From NCBI GenBank assembly GCA_035529405.1, contig DATKWV010000053.1:1-36857 (forward strand): a stretch of DNA of 36,857 nt, given 5' to 3'. A program made the position numbers and the translations under genes. Positions 7,266 through 15,392 of this stretch are shown here, piece after piece (position 1 is the stretch's first letter; every line of letters begins with the position of its first letter). A model generated the notes under the pieces. It was not told the DNA's origin, made no database searches, and saw only the letters and a list, made by a program, of their open reading frames with translations. The stretch comes from DATKWV01 sp035529405. GTDB lineage: Bacteria; Planctomycetota; Phycisphaerae; Sedimentisphaerales; Anaerobacaceae.

Positions 7266-8144
7266 TTACTCGCAAATAACATTAACACTGCCGAGGTGTT
7301 CAACTCTGTCGGCGACGGCGTTCTGGATTCGCGTTGATATTGTGCTCACCTGGGCGATAGTCCTTTCCGGCGGCAGACAAACATACAAATCCACCCAGAC
7401 GGTTCTGCCGATTTGTCTTGTTTTTACGGCCTTTATCTGCCTGACCTCTGGTATGCCGGCCAGGGCCTGCCTTATCAAGCGCACGTCACTATCGATGATG
7501 GCGCCGTCAATAAGTCCGGTGCTGCCCTGATAAAATATTTCAATACTCAGGAAAATCAAATGCCCCGCCTCGAATACCGCCACCAGCGCATCGAGAAAAA
7601 GGTATCCCATCATACTGCCCAGCGTGGCAACAACCACCGCCAGCGAAGCGATAACATCGGCACGATGGTGCTTGCCGTGGGCAAGCAGGGCGGGACTGTT
7701 TATATGCTTGTGGGCACAGATATTGAATCGGTAGATTAGTTCGTTGGCCAAAACAGAAATAGCCGCTGCAACCAGCGTGGCCCAGTGCGGCCGGGCGTGT
7801 TCGCCCAGGAAAATAATCCGCACGCAGTCGGCAAGAATAAAAATTGTAGCGCCGAGGATAAGTATGCTGGTGAACACACAGACGATGTATTCGGCGTTGC
7901 CGTGGCCGTATGGATGTTCTTCGTCGGGCGGTCTTGACGCTATTTTCAAACCCACCAGCACTGCAACGCCGGAAAGTACGTCATGAAACGAATAAAGGGC
8001 GCTTGCAATTAATGCGCGGCTGCCGGTGAAGATACCGACAGCGCCCTTGAAAATCATCAGAAGAAAACTGTCCCACAGCCCAATCCATGAAAGCTGTGTT
8101 GCACAGCGGGCACATTTTTGTTTTTCAGACACGTCTTTGCTCAT
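7266..8144 (-). CDS. mamM: MamM-like magnetosome cation diffusion facilitator
   Basis: 292 aa from the ATG at 8144; a GTG at 8165 would add seven residues without better support. Six-TM CDF with N-terminal CARC, HPYGHGNAEY after TM2, and a cytoplasmic CDF domain ending in VNVICE. Transport-site residues match MamM rather than MamB: YxxxD in TM2 (SALYSFHDVLSG) and HxxxD in TM5 (GKHHRADVIAS). MamM is known to work with MamB to move Fe(II) into the magnetosome lumen and to start crystallisation. The gene is 3 nt before the third CDF gene and 140 nt after the small membrane protein gene. Confidence 0.82.
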   Translation of the reverse strand: MSKDVSEKQKCARCATQLSWIGLWDSFLLMIFKGAVGIFTGSRALIASALYSFHDVLSGVAVLVGLKIASRPPDEEHPYGHGNAEYIVCVFTSILILGATIFILADCVRIIFLGEHARPHWATLVAAAISVLANELIYRFNICAHKHINSPALLAHGKHHRADVIASLAVVVATLGSMMGYLFLDALVAVFEAGHLIFLSIEIFYQGSTGLIDGAIIDSDVRLIRQALAGIPEVRQIKAVKTRQIGRTVWVDLYVCLPPERTIAQVSTISTRIQNAVADRVEHLGSVNVICE

Positions 8145-8284
8145 TAAAGTGTTCCAAAGAATCACGGATTAATTAAAGTATGGAAGCCTGCCTGAGTTCG
8201 GAAGGCGACAAAAACCCGTCCCCCGCTGAGATTATGATATACTAAAAAGGCTTGGGCATTATTGTGCGATAATTGTCGCGGTCT

Positions 8285-8491
8285 TTACGCTGCGGTCTGG
8301 CCCTGGGCGGCAGCGAATCCCTGCCGGAAGGCCTGCCTGGCTTCGGCAGCAATTTCGCCGGTCCTTTTTTTTAAGTTTACAGCGTGTTTTTTGGCCGCCT
8401 TGAGCATTTTGGGGCTTTTCTTCTGTACGACCTTATAAACAACATACCCGGCAACGATAACGCCGGCGCCGATGAGGATACCTTTTACCAT
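8285..8491 (-). CDS. Small single-TM protein with basic/amphipathic tail
   Basis: 68 aa. An N-terminal membrane segment (VKGILIGAGVIVAGYVVYKV) is followed by a strongly basic stretch (QKKSPKMLKAAKKHAVNLKK) and an Ala/Gln-rich amphipathic helix, with no acidic patch and no cysteines. The layout resembles YtxH-like small membrane proteins. It lies between mamK (52 nt) and mamM (140 nt), so it is almost certainly part of the cluster. It could bind the membrane surface, MamK or the crystal; none of these is shown. I do not recognise a specific family. Confidence 0.65.
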   Translation of the reverse strand: MVKGILIGAGVIVAGYVVYKVVQKKSPKMLKAAKKHAVNLKKRTGEIAAEARQAFRQGFAAAQGQTAA

Positions 8492-8543
8492 TTTTCAGAC
8501 TCCTTTTTTGATTGTTGCGGTAAATTCGCGTTCGATAAAACTT

Positions 8544-9686
8544 TCAACTATGGCACGGAACTTTCGGCTTAACCAGAAGCTGCCAGAAATGCCGGGGCAT
8601 TCGCTGTGCCATTTTAAGCGCTCCGTTTGCGCCGGCAAAGACCGGCTCTTCGGCACATGTTACCCTGCCGCCGCCAAGCTCGTTCATCCCCTGCTCGATG
8701 AGGGTCTTTAGACCTGTCATTTGACTTCCGCCGCCGGCCAGTATCACATTGCTGCGGATGCCCTCCTGAAATTCAGGGTCATAGGTGGCAATCAGGCGCC
8801 CTATCGAGTTGATGATACCGGGCACAATACTTCTGCAGGCTGTTCGCAGCTCGCCGGTTATGTCGAAATCCTTCGGTCTGCCCTGCACCGGAAAGCGCGC
8901 CATAACGCGGTCGGCGTTATCCGAAACGAAACCATACCGTTCTTTCAGGGCCCTGACCATGTTGATATTGAATTGGGCGCTGGGATATTTTCTGCGAATA
9001 AGCTCCGACAGTTTTTCATCGACAAAATCACCGGCCTGGTCGAGGGTAATCTGGTCCTGGGCTTCGGGCAAGGTACCGTGCAGGCGGCAGAGGTCAACCG
9101 TTCCGGCGCCGATGTCGATAATCAGCGCGCGGTCGAGGATACCCAGGCCGTAAGCAACGGAAAACGGTTCGGAAACAATCATAACCGCGTCGAGTATTCC
9201 TCTGGCGGCCTCGATAAGAACGCGTTTGCTTGAAATGCTGGCCCGTGCCGGCGCCCCGATTACGCCATAGACAGGCTGGTCGGGCCTGCAGTTTGTCCGC
9301 TGCAGCAGATGACGGACCAGCTGCTGGGCGGCAACAAGGTTTTTGTTCTGCCCGGCCCTGCCGTCATTTCTTATTACGCCGTGTTCCAGCGGCCGCACAA
9401 GCTCCAGTGACAGCCGGTGCTTCAGTGCCAGGTCGCCGAACAAGGGCTCGGCACCGAGCAGCTCCTCGGAGATATTGTCTTTGGGATAGCCGACATAAGT
9501 AGGCACTACTTCGCGCACCCCGTTGCTGGCGGCTATGGATGCCCGCGACGTACCCAGGTCGATACCCACGAAGACCGCTTCATCGCCGGCGGCAAACGCG
9601 CCGAAAGTCTCGGACAACGGATACCCTTGGCTGATTTTTTCCGATGCCGGTTTGCTAACGTGTTTTTTAACCTGTTTTTTTGCCAT
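8544..9686 (-). CDS. mamK: Actin-like magnetosome filament protein MamK
   Basis: 380 aa. An actin/MreB/ParM-type ATPase with phosphate-1 GIDLGTSRASIAASNG (about 42-57), phosphate-2 DIGAGTVDLCRLHG, and a nucleotide-binding ILAGGGSQMTGL near the C-terminus; it ends in FAGANGALKMA, as MamK does. The GIDLGTSR form is closer to MamK than to MreB. MamK polymerises with ATP into the cytoplasmic filament that aligns and segregates magnetosomes. It has an extra Lys-rich N-terminus of about 30 residues (MAKKQVKKHVSKPASEKISQ) and is longer than the usual 345-360 aa. It starts at an ATG with a G-rich SD (AAGGGGCG). It is flanked by small cluster genes on the same strand. Confidence 0.9.
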   Translation of the reverse strand: MAKKQVKKHVSKPASEKISQGYPLSETFGAFAAGDEAVFVGIDLGTSRASIAASNGVREVVPTYVGYPKDNISEELLGAEPLFGDLALKHRLSLELVRPLEHGVIRNDGRAGQNKNLVAAQQLVRHLLQRTNCRPDQPVYGVIGAPARASISSKRVLIEAARGILDAVMIVSEPFSVAYGLGILDRALIIDIGAGTVDLCRLHGTLPEAQDQITLDQAGDFVDEKLSELIRRKYPSAQFNINMVRALKERYGFVSDNADRVMARFPVQGRPKDFDITGELRTACRSIVPGIINSIGRLIATYDPEFQEGIRSNVILAGGGSQMTGLKTLIEQGMNELGGGRVTCAEEPVFAGANGALKMAQRMPRHFWQLLVKPKVPCHS

Positions 9687-9782
9687 CGCTTTCGCCCCTT
9701 CCCTGGAAATTACATTTCAATTCAATGATTCCACTATTAAATATCGGTTTACGCCTCGAAAAAAGTACAAACAAATATCATT

Positions 9783-10235
9783 TTACGCGCCGGCCGATTC
9801 GTCACCGGCTGCGACAAGTTCGGGCTTTTGTATTGCGATATTATCCCTGAATACGCTTGCAAGCAGGGCTTTTTCGTCGCTGGTGAGCGACTGGGCGCCT
9901 TTAAGGCAAGCCATTGCCTGCCACATATCTGCTTCGGTAACGGGTCCTGCTGCGCTAAGTGGGGTGATTTTCTTTTCGAGGGCCTGTATGGTCTCAGCCA
10001 TAATCTGCAGGCGGTGCTCAAGCTTTGTCTGTGTAAGCTCGGCTTCCTGATGTACCAGGCGCATTAATTCCTGCGTAGTCAGCGACTGTTCAGTTTTCTT
10101 CGGCTGGCGGCGGGGGTGGAATTTCACAGTGGATTGCCTGACCGCTTTCTGCGCCGAGCCGAACAGGCTGAAACCGCCGCCAATAACCTTTCCCATCCCG
10201 CAGGCAAAATTACGACAAATATTGTTAAAACTCAT
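9783..10235 (-). CDS. Unknown cluster protein with Gly-rich N-terminus and central coiled coil
   Basis: 150 aa, ATG at 10235 with a GGGAG SD six nt upstream. The N-terminus (NICRNFACGMGKVIGGGFSL) could form a short amphipathic or membrane-touching helix; a basic linker (FHPRRQPKKTEQ) leads to a helical, heptad-like region (about 53-92, LTTQELMRLVHQEAELTQTK) and a C-terminal helical bundle ending in Ala/Gly. There is no enzymatic motif. It starts 20 nt after the 117-aa gene and is followed by mamK at 96 nt, so it may be an adaptor between filament and organelle (pure inference). Confidence 0.6.
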   Translation of the reverse strand: MSFNNICRNFACGMGKVIGGGFSLFGSAQKAVRQSTVKFHPRRQPKKTEQSLTTQELMRLVHQEAELTQTKLEHRLQIMAETIQALEKKITPLSAAGPVTEADMWQAMACLKGAQSLTSDEKALLASVFRDNIAIQKPELVAAGDESAGA

Positions 10236-10255
10236 TTCAACTCCCGCTGCACCAG

Positions 10256-10609
10256 TTAAAGGTTCTCAAGTACACGCCGATATACATCGGGCATCTTCAT
10301 TGGGCCTGATTGGGCCTGCGCTTTTGCTACCAGCTGTTCTGCTATTTTGCCGAGTTCGTTCTTGAGCGCCTGTCGCTTTTCCGGGCCGGCGCTTCTTAGC
10401 CTGGCTGCCAAAGAAACAATTTTAGTCATCTGGGCCAAAGTAGCCGCATTGCACACTTTTTCAACTTCCGGTCTTACGACATCTTCAAGCTTGCGGTCTT
10501 TGGTTAATTGTCTGATAAACTCGCTTTCCGAATCGGCGGTTTCCAAGACCTTAATCGCCTCTTGTGTAAGCCAGGATATTAGTTTTTGTTTTAACGGGTT
10601 TACTGCCAT
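10256..10609 (-). CDS. Unknown small all-helical soluble protein
   Basis: 117 aa from the ATG at 10609; a GTG at 10615 is possible, and neither start has a clear SD. No membrane segment and no cysteine cluster (one Cys). The sequence is rich in Ala, Leu, Lys and Glu (WLTQEAIKVLETADSESEFI, IVSLAARLRSAGPEKRQAL) and ends PDVYRRVLENL, as expected for a small helical bundle. It lies between a VLEEWG membrane protein (88 nt) and the 150-aa coiled-coil protein (20 nt). I recognise no family; location is the only reason to link it to magnetosomes. Confidence 0.6.
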   Translation of the reverse strand: MAVNPLKQKLISWLTQEAIKVLETADSESEFIRQLTKDRKLEDVVRPEVEKVCNAATLAQMTKIVSLAARLRSAGPEKRQALKNELGKIAEQLVAKAQAQSGPMKMPDVYRRVLENL

Positions 10610-10697
10610 AAGCACATACGGTTACATTTCCGAGCACACCGCCTTACCAAGACCGGCAAATGCTCAGCCGTCCGTGACCGAAAATAATCAGGTTATC

Positions 10698-10907
10698 TTA
10701 CCACTGCCGGGGGTCTTGGCCCTGGTACATTTGCCGCCCCCCCCATTCTTCAAGCACTTCCACACGCGCTTCCAAACGGCGCAGTTGAAGGTCGCGCTGC
10801 TGCTGCCTGTCCCGCATGTAAAGCAAAAGGACCGTAACGGCAATAATCGCAACGGCAATAACAAGCATTTTCTTATTCTTGGCGTCTAAAGTATTGTCCT
10901 GGCTCAT
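10698..10907 (-). CDS. Small single-TM protein with DRQ...VLEEWG module (copy 1)
   Basis: 69 aa from the ATG at 10907, with GGGGAC ten nt upstream; a GTG at 10922 would add five residues. A short polar N-terminus, one TM segment (MLVIAVAIIAVTVLLLYM, 14-31), then RDRQQQRDLQLRRLEARVEV and LEEWG (to 56), and a Gln/Arg/Trp tail. It is a clear paralogue of the 76-aa protein at 11021-11251, and the same motif with the same spacing occurs in the MamE-like protein at 17612-20116. Likely an inner- or magnetosome-membrane protein whose helical arm displays the LEEWG element for a partner. No known family. Confidence 0.72.
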   Translation of the reverse strand: MSQDNTLDAKNKKMLVIAVAIIAVTVLLLYMRDRQQQRDLQLRRLEARVEVLEEWGGRQMYQGQDPRQW

Positions 10908-11020
10908 AACTGCTGTCCCCACTGATTGATTTCAAAAACGTTCTGCGACTATTTTTAATTACATGTGTAAATTCCAGGCGCATTACCGCCGCCCGTATCG
11001 CGTAGCCGACGCTGCCGAGG

Positions 11021-11251
11021 TCAGAGAATCTGGTCGCCCTGGGCCTGCGGGGTATTGGTCTGCTGGTTTTGCGGCGGTCCCCATTCTTCCAGGACATCGA
11101 CCTGCCTGTCAAGACGGCGTAAATCAAGTTCACGTTTCTGCTGCCTGTCACGGAAGTAGAAAAAGACTATAATCATCACTACAACCGTAACGGCAATAAT
11201 CAGAACGTTATTTTTTCTGCCTTCGGATACCTCTTCGTTTGGCTTAATCAT
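11021..11251 (-). CDS. Small single-TM protein with DRQ...VLEEWG module (copy 2)
   Basis: 76 aa, ATG at 11251 with AAAGGAC eight nt upstream. Polar N-terminus (MIKPNEEVSEGRKNN), one TM (VLIIAVTVVVMIIVFFYF, 16-33), charged helix beginning RDRQQKRELDLRRLDRQVDV and LEEWG (to 58), then a Pro/Gln-rich tail. Copy 1 shares both the DRQxxRxL box and VLEEWG with identical spacing, so the two arose by duplication. It lies 18 nt after the TM2-domain gene and 113 nt before copy 1. Function unknown. Confidence 0.75.
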   Translation of the reverse strand: MIKPNEEVSEGRKNNVLIIAVTVVVMIIVFFYFRDRQQKRELDLRRLDRQVDVLEEWGPPQNQQTNTPQAQGDQIL

Positions 11252-11269
11252 AACAACGGTCCTTTCATT

Positions 11270-11503
11270 TTACCTGTCAGCCGCGGCCCTGGCAGCCGAT
11301 TCATTGGTTCTGCTTGCGGTTTTCCAGGCATCGTACATCGACCAGGCCATCACGGCCACCAGCCCGATGCCGTAAGTAAATAATCCCAGCACAACTCCGA
11401 TTACCAGAATAACCAGCCCTTTTATTACCCGGCCAAGGTACATATGGCCGGTCCCCAAAAACACAAGATTAAGCAGACAGGCAAGTGTGGGGTCTTTGCG
11501 CAT
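11270..11503 (-). CDS. TM2-domain small membrane protein
   Basis: 77 aa from the ATG at 11503, which sits right after a perfect AAAGGAGG; the frame is open for 14 more codons upstream but that start lacks support. Two membrane segments with the TM2-domain pattern: LACLLNLVFLGTGHMYLGR, then KGLVILVIGVVLGLF...MAWSMYDAWK. TM2 domains are widespread, of unclear function. The tail is Ala/Arg/Glu-rich. It is tightly packed between mamL (13 nt) and the VLEEWG gene (18 nt). It could help shape or fill the magnetosome membrane; it is not clearly a MamF/MmsF homologue. Confidence 0.72.
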   Translation of the reverse strand: MRKDPTLACLLNLVFLGTGHMYLGRVIKGLVILVIGVVLGLFTYGIGLVAVMAWSMYDAWKTASRTNESAARAAADR

Positions 11504-11516
11504 ACTTTTCCTCCTT

Positions 11517-11807
11517 TCAATCCTTGAGTTTTTCATCCTCGTCATACGAAACTACTGCAGGGTGTTTAAGTTCGTCTATTTCTCTTTCCATGCGTCGAAT
11601 TGTCTCTTTCATCTTCGACTGTTTGACTAAACCCAGAACCGACGAAATTACCATTCCCACCAAAAGCGAAAGCAATATGATGATAATCAGCGGCACCTGC
11701 TGGGCCTGCCAGCTGAGAAACTGCAGGGATACTGGATTGGGATTCTGTATGGTCACCAGTATAAGTGCCAGCGCAACCAACAATATAATAATCAGCTGTT
11801 TCTGCAT
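11517..11807 (-). CDS. mamL: MamL-like (LapA-domain) membrane protein
   Basis: 96 aa, ATG at 11807 with a perfect AAAGGAGG. Two TM segments separated by the LapA-type motif TIQNPNPVSLQFLSWQAQQV, then a charged amphipathic C-terminal helix (KQSKMKETIRRMEREIDELK). MamL of magnetotactic bacteria is a small two-TM protein of this shape with a basic tail and is essential for forming the membrane invagination. Generic LapA proteins look alike, so the assignment rests on both fold and position between the MamO/MamN fusion (15 nt) and the TM2 gene (13 nt). Confidence 0.72.
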   Translation of the reverse strand: MQKQLIIILLVALALILVTIQNPNPVSLQFLSWQAQQVPLIIIILLSLLVGMVISSVLGLVKQSKMKETIRRMEREIDELKHPAVVSYDEDEKLKD

Positions 11808-11822
11808 AGCGGCCTCCTTTGT

Positions 11823-14408
11823 TTACCACCGATATATAACGCTTATGTAAATACTGGATATAACCAGGAAAATCAGCATTATGGGCAGGCCCAGATGCGC
11901 AAACTCATGAAAAGTCAGCCTTGCAGGGACCTGGCTGTCATCTTCAGCCGCCGACAACGGCCGGCCCTGTTCCTTAACGAATTTATCGAACAGCGTGGCG
12001 GTGACACTGCCGGCCGTTGCGCCGACCAGCGTGCCGCTGGAGCCGGCGCAGACTCCCAGTGAAAGCGACCACCAGTAAATATTATGGGGAGCCGCGCTTT
12101 TAAGCGCCATCACCACCGGCAGAAACAAGGCCGTGGTCGGGCCGGCATTGAGAAAACAGGTCACCAGTGCCGCCGCCCACATCAGCAAAAGACACAGTAC
12201 CAGCAGATTTCCGAAAGACAGGTGCGCGATGATATCCGATATATAACCAAGAAGCCCCGCTGCCTCCGCGGCCCCCACGAGCACGAAAAGGCCGGAGAAA
12301 AACAAAACATCACGGATACTGACTTTCTCGAGAAGTCTGAACGGCTCACATTCGCTGGCCGCCAGGGCGATAACTCCGCCGGCAAGAGCGATGATAGCCG
12401 GCGAGCAGCTCAGATAATCGGAAATCAAAAAGCCCACAATAACAATGCCTAAAATAACAAGACCCCTGTTCAGTGCGCCGGGGTTTTTAATGGTTGTGGG
12501 CAATGAGTGCTTGAGATTAGTGAAAAACCGGTCTTGGTCGTCAGTGCTGTCACCGGCCAACCGGTCAAAATCCGGGTCCGGCACCCGGCAATTGTCATAC
12601 TCATCAGGCCCTGCGGCCTCTAAAGGCCGGCTGTTTACCCTGCTTTTGGAACTTTTGAACAGGGAAGGCTTTGCGATGCGCAGGTACACCAGAAGAACAA
12701 ACAATTCCAGCAGACAAATCGGAAGCATATACGAGGTAAACTGGTAGAATGGCACGCCCGCCTCGGCGCCTATAATCATGTTGGGAAAATCGCCGACCAT
12801 GGTCGAAGCGCCGCCGAGATTGGAGGCAATAACCATACTGATTAAAAAAGGCCTGGCGTCAAAATTGAGATATTTCGATAATTTCAGCACCATCGGCGCC
12901 ATCAGCATAATGGTTGTAAGATTGTTGACTACCAGCGAAAAACAATACGTCACAAGGCAGAAAAGCCACATTACCTTCCACTTGTCGCCGCCGGTGGCAA
13001 TGGTTATCCTTTTGGCAAGGTACTCGAGAGCGCCGGCCTCGTCCAGCACGCCGGTAACCAGCTGCATTCCGACAATAAAACAAAGTACATCCAGCTTGGT
13101 CAACAGTGCCGAGGCGATGCGGTCCTGGTCGTAAAATCCGACATGGTAGCCCATGACAGCTATAACTATCGCGCCCAGAACAAACAGCACCACCCGGTCA
13201 AGGATGTTTCTGTACACTAAATAATAAATAAGGGCAAAGATAAGCAGAACCAGTACCACCTCAGCCAGAGAACCGCTGCCGGGTAAAAAGTAAACGGCCT
13301 TGGCCGCGTGCACCGTAAGCTGTTTTTCACGTCCCTCTCGCAGCACGGTCAGCTTGATTTTTTTCGACTGACAAAGCTGCGGTGCGATTTTGTCAAAGAA
13401 GGCCCTGTCGGTTATTCTGTTGCCGTCGATGCTGACAATTACATCACCGCGTCTAAGCCCGGCATGTTCTGCGGGTGAATTGTTTTGTATATAGTTGACT
13501 ATTTCGCCGCGTCTTTGAGGTACTGTGCGCTGGGCAGCCACCACCGGATTGGCTGCCAGAAGCTCGGCGCCCAGCCACGTACATACAGGCTCGACAGGTC
13601 CCTGGCTCCATTGGGGGATGGGTAATGCTGAAAGGAAATTCTCCGCCTGGGCGGCACTGATTGCGTAGCTGAACGAAGCCGGCGCACCGGCCGGACGAAC
13701 AAAAGGCAGTGCCAGGGCGATTACATAGCCGTTTAAATCAACCAGCGGCCCGCCGGCGTTTTCAGCATCAAGGGATATATCCGTCTGGACCAAATCCCGA
13801 TACCTGGTTTTTTTGCCTGTGCGTGCGAGGTGTTCCTGCCCCGGGGCGTTCTCAACGACCAGCGTTTGACGTCTTTTGGTAATAGTGCCGGTTTTTGTCG
13901 TCAGCTCCCAGCCCGAAGGCGTTCTTTTGCCGCCTATGGCAACGATGCTGTCGCCTCTTTTAATGTGGGACAAATCCGCAAGTTGCGCAGGTTCGAATTC
14001 TTCAGTCCCTGCGGTATTACCGGCGCTTGCCTTAAGCAGCGTCAGGCTCGTCAGTTTGTCGCTGGTTATCACGCTGGCGTCGTACTTGTTATTTTTGTAG
14101 TCGATAACGTACAAAGACTGGATATCCGGTGTTAATGGTGCCGAGGTTAAGAGGAAACCGCCCCTATCGACAATCACCCCGCAGCCGATGACGCTTATGT
14201 GGGTGTCAATGCCCTGCTTCTTGACGGCCCACAGGCTCACCACGCTGGGACCGGCCTGTGCCAGGGCCGGTTCCGGATTACATACAAGTTGAGCCTCAGG
14301 CGGTTGAATCGACCGGGACCTGAACTGTTCCCACAACACCCACAGAACAATCAAAACGGCAAACAGCGACAGAACCGTTATCCACGATTTAATATATTTT
14401 GTCGCCAT
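11823..14408 (-). CDS. MamO-like inactive trypsin-type protease + PDZ fused to MamN-like ion permease
   Basis: 861 aa from the ATG at 14408 (AAGGA just upstream); an ATG at 14429 with its own AGGGG is also possible. Order: TM anchor (9-27), HtrA-like domain (about 45-265), PDZ (about 275-365, NNSPAEHAGLRRGDVIVSID), then about 10-12 TM segments of the ArsB/NhaD/CitT superfamily (380-861) with FIVGMQLVTGVLDEAGALEY, VVNNLTTIMLMAPMV and SNLGGASTMVGDFPNMIIGA, as in MamN. The whole catalytic triad is gone: His to Pro91, Asp to Ser121, Ser to Ala218 (DAENAGGPLV). MamO of Magnetospirillum is likewise a non-catalytic protease needed for nucleation, but its C-terminal part is a TauE-type transporter and MamN is a separate gene. 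Here both appear in one polypeptide. A polar loop of about 70 aa (near 590-660) splits the permease. Confidence 0.85.
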   Translation of the reverse strand: MATKYIKSWITVLSLFAVLIVLWVLWEQFRSRSIQPPEAQLVCNPEPALAQAGPSVVSLWAVKKQGIDTHISVIGCGVIVDRGGFLLTSAPLTPDIQSLYVIDYKNNKYDASVITSDKLTSLTLLKASAGNTAGTEEFEPAQLADLSHIKRGDSIVAIGGKRTPSGWELTTKTGTITKRRQTLVVENAPGQEHLARTGKKTRYRDLVQTDISLDAENAGGPLVDLNGYVIALALPFVRPAGAPASFSYAISAAQAENFLSALPIPQWSQGPVEPVCTWLGAELLAANPVVAAQRTVPQRRGEIVNYIQNNSPAEHAGLRRGDVIVSIDGNRITDRAFFDKIAPQLCQSKKIKLTVLREGREKQLTVHAAKAVYFLPGSGSLAEVVLVLLIFALIYYLVYRNILDRVVLFVLGAIVIAVMGYHVGFYDQDRIASALLTKLDVLCFIVGMQLVTGVLDEAGALEYLAKRITIATGGDKWKVMWLFCLVTYCFSLVVNNLTTIMLMAPMVLKLSKYLNFDARPFLISMVIASNLGGASTMVGDFPNMIIGAEAGVPFYQFTSYMLPICLLELFVLLVYLRIAKPSLFKSSKSRVNSRPLEAAGPDEYDNCRVPDPDFDRLAGDSTDDQDRFFTNLKHSLPTTIKNPGALNRGLVILGIVIVGFLISDYLSCSPAIIALAGGVIALAASECEPFRLLEKVSIRDVLFFSGLFVLVGAAEAAGLLGYISDIIAHLSFGNLLVLCLLLMWAAALVTCFLNAGPTTALFLPVVMALKSAAPHNIYWWSLSLGVCAGSSGTLVGATAGSVTATLFDKFVKEQGRPLSAAEDDSQVPARLTFHEFAHLGLPIMLIFLVISSIYISVIYRW

Positions 14409-14444
14409 TGATTCCTTCAGGTTTCTCATCGACCCCTGCTGAGC

Positions 14445-15344
14445 TTACTTTTCCCGGGTTTCGGTATGAGATTTACAGGCGATTGTTATGTCTTCAAGGT
14501 GCTTTATCTGGTTGGTGAGTACGGTTCTTACCTCGCGGGCAATACTGTTGCTTTTCTCAACGGTGATTCTCGGGTTTACAAGAATCTGCAGGTCAGCCAG
14601 ATACTGCCGGCCCATGCCCCGCGTTTTCAGATAGCCGATACCCTTAACACCAGGTACAGCGGTTACCAGCTTTCTGATTCGGCTGACTTCTTTGGAATGC
14701 AGAGGTGCATCCATTAGTCCGTGCAGGTTCTTGCTGAGCAATTCGAATCCGACTTTACCCACGAGAAGACCGACCAGCAAGGCTGCCAGCGGGTCTAATG
14801 ACCGAAAGCCGAACTGTGCGCCGAGCACGCCGAAAAACACCGGTATGGAAGATAAACAGTCCGCGCGATTGTCCCAGGCCTCGGCTTCTATGGCTGCGCT
14901 GTTGACGCGCCTGCCGGCGCAAATGGCATATCGAAACATCATCTCATTGACCACGATGGATATTGCCGCGGCGGCTAATGCAATGAAGTGCGGCGTGGGG
15001 TGATGAACTCCGTTAAGCAGATGACCGCCTGATGAAACAACTATCCAGGCCGCCCCTGCCAGCAGGACTATCCCTATAAAAGCTCCAGAGATGAATTCGG
15101 TCTTGCCGTGACCGTAGGGGTGTGTTTTATCGGGGGGCTTTTTTCCCAGACGTATGGCAATAAGCGTTACTACCGAGTCCAGAACGTCGGCACCCGAATG
15201 TAAGGCATCGGCAAGCACAGCCAGACTGCCGCTGACAACGCCTATTACGGCCTTGAAGGCACACAAGAACACGTTGCCCCAAAGGCACACCCATATTGCC
15301 CTGTTAGCGCATTTTCTGCATTTTTCGTCGATTACTACTGCCAT
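14445..15344 (-). CDS. mamB: MamB magnetosome cation diffusion facilitator
   Basis: 299 aa, ATG at 15344 with AGGACC/GGGG upstream. Classic six-TM CDF with N-terminal CRKC (9-12), HxxxD at His49/Asp53 (LADALHSGADVLDS), HPYGHGKTEF, NEMMFRY, DxxxD in TM5 (AWDNRADCLSS) and HGLMDAPL before the cytoplasmic dimer domain. The TM2 and TM5 site residues and HGLMD are exactly those of MamB. MamB is known to be needed both for vesicle formation and for iron transport. It lies between the mamE region and the MamO/MamN fusion (36 nt). Confidence 0.92.
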   Translation of the reverse strand: MAVVIDEKCRKCANRAIWVCLWGNVFLCAFKAVIGVVSGSLAVLADALHSGADVLDSVVTLIAIRLGKKPPDKTHPYGHGKTEFISGAFIGIVLLAGAAWIVVSSGGHLLNGVHHPTPHFIALAAAAISIVVNEMMFRYAICAGRRVNSAAIEAEAWDNRADCLSSIPVFFGVLGAQFGFRSLDPLAALLVGLLVGKVGFELLSKNLHGLMDAPLHSKEVSRIRKLVTAVPGVKGIGYLKTRGMGRQYLADLQILVNPRITVEKSNSIAREVRTVLTNQIKHLEDITIACKSHTETREK

Positions 15345-15392
15345 GCCCCGAGGTCCTGTTTAGCCGGCTGGACAGTGACATAGAAGGGCCGC

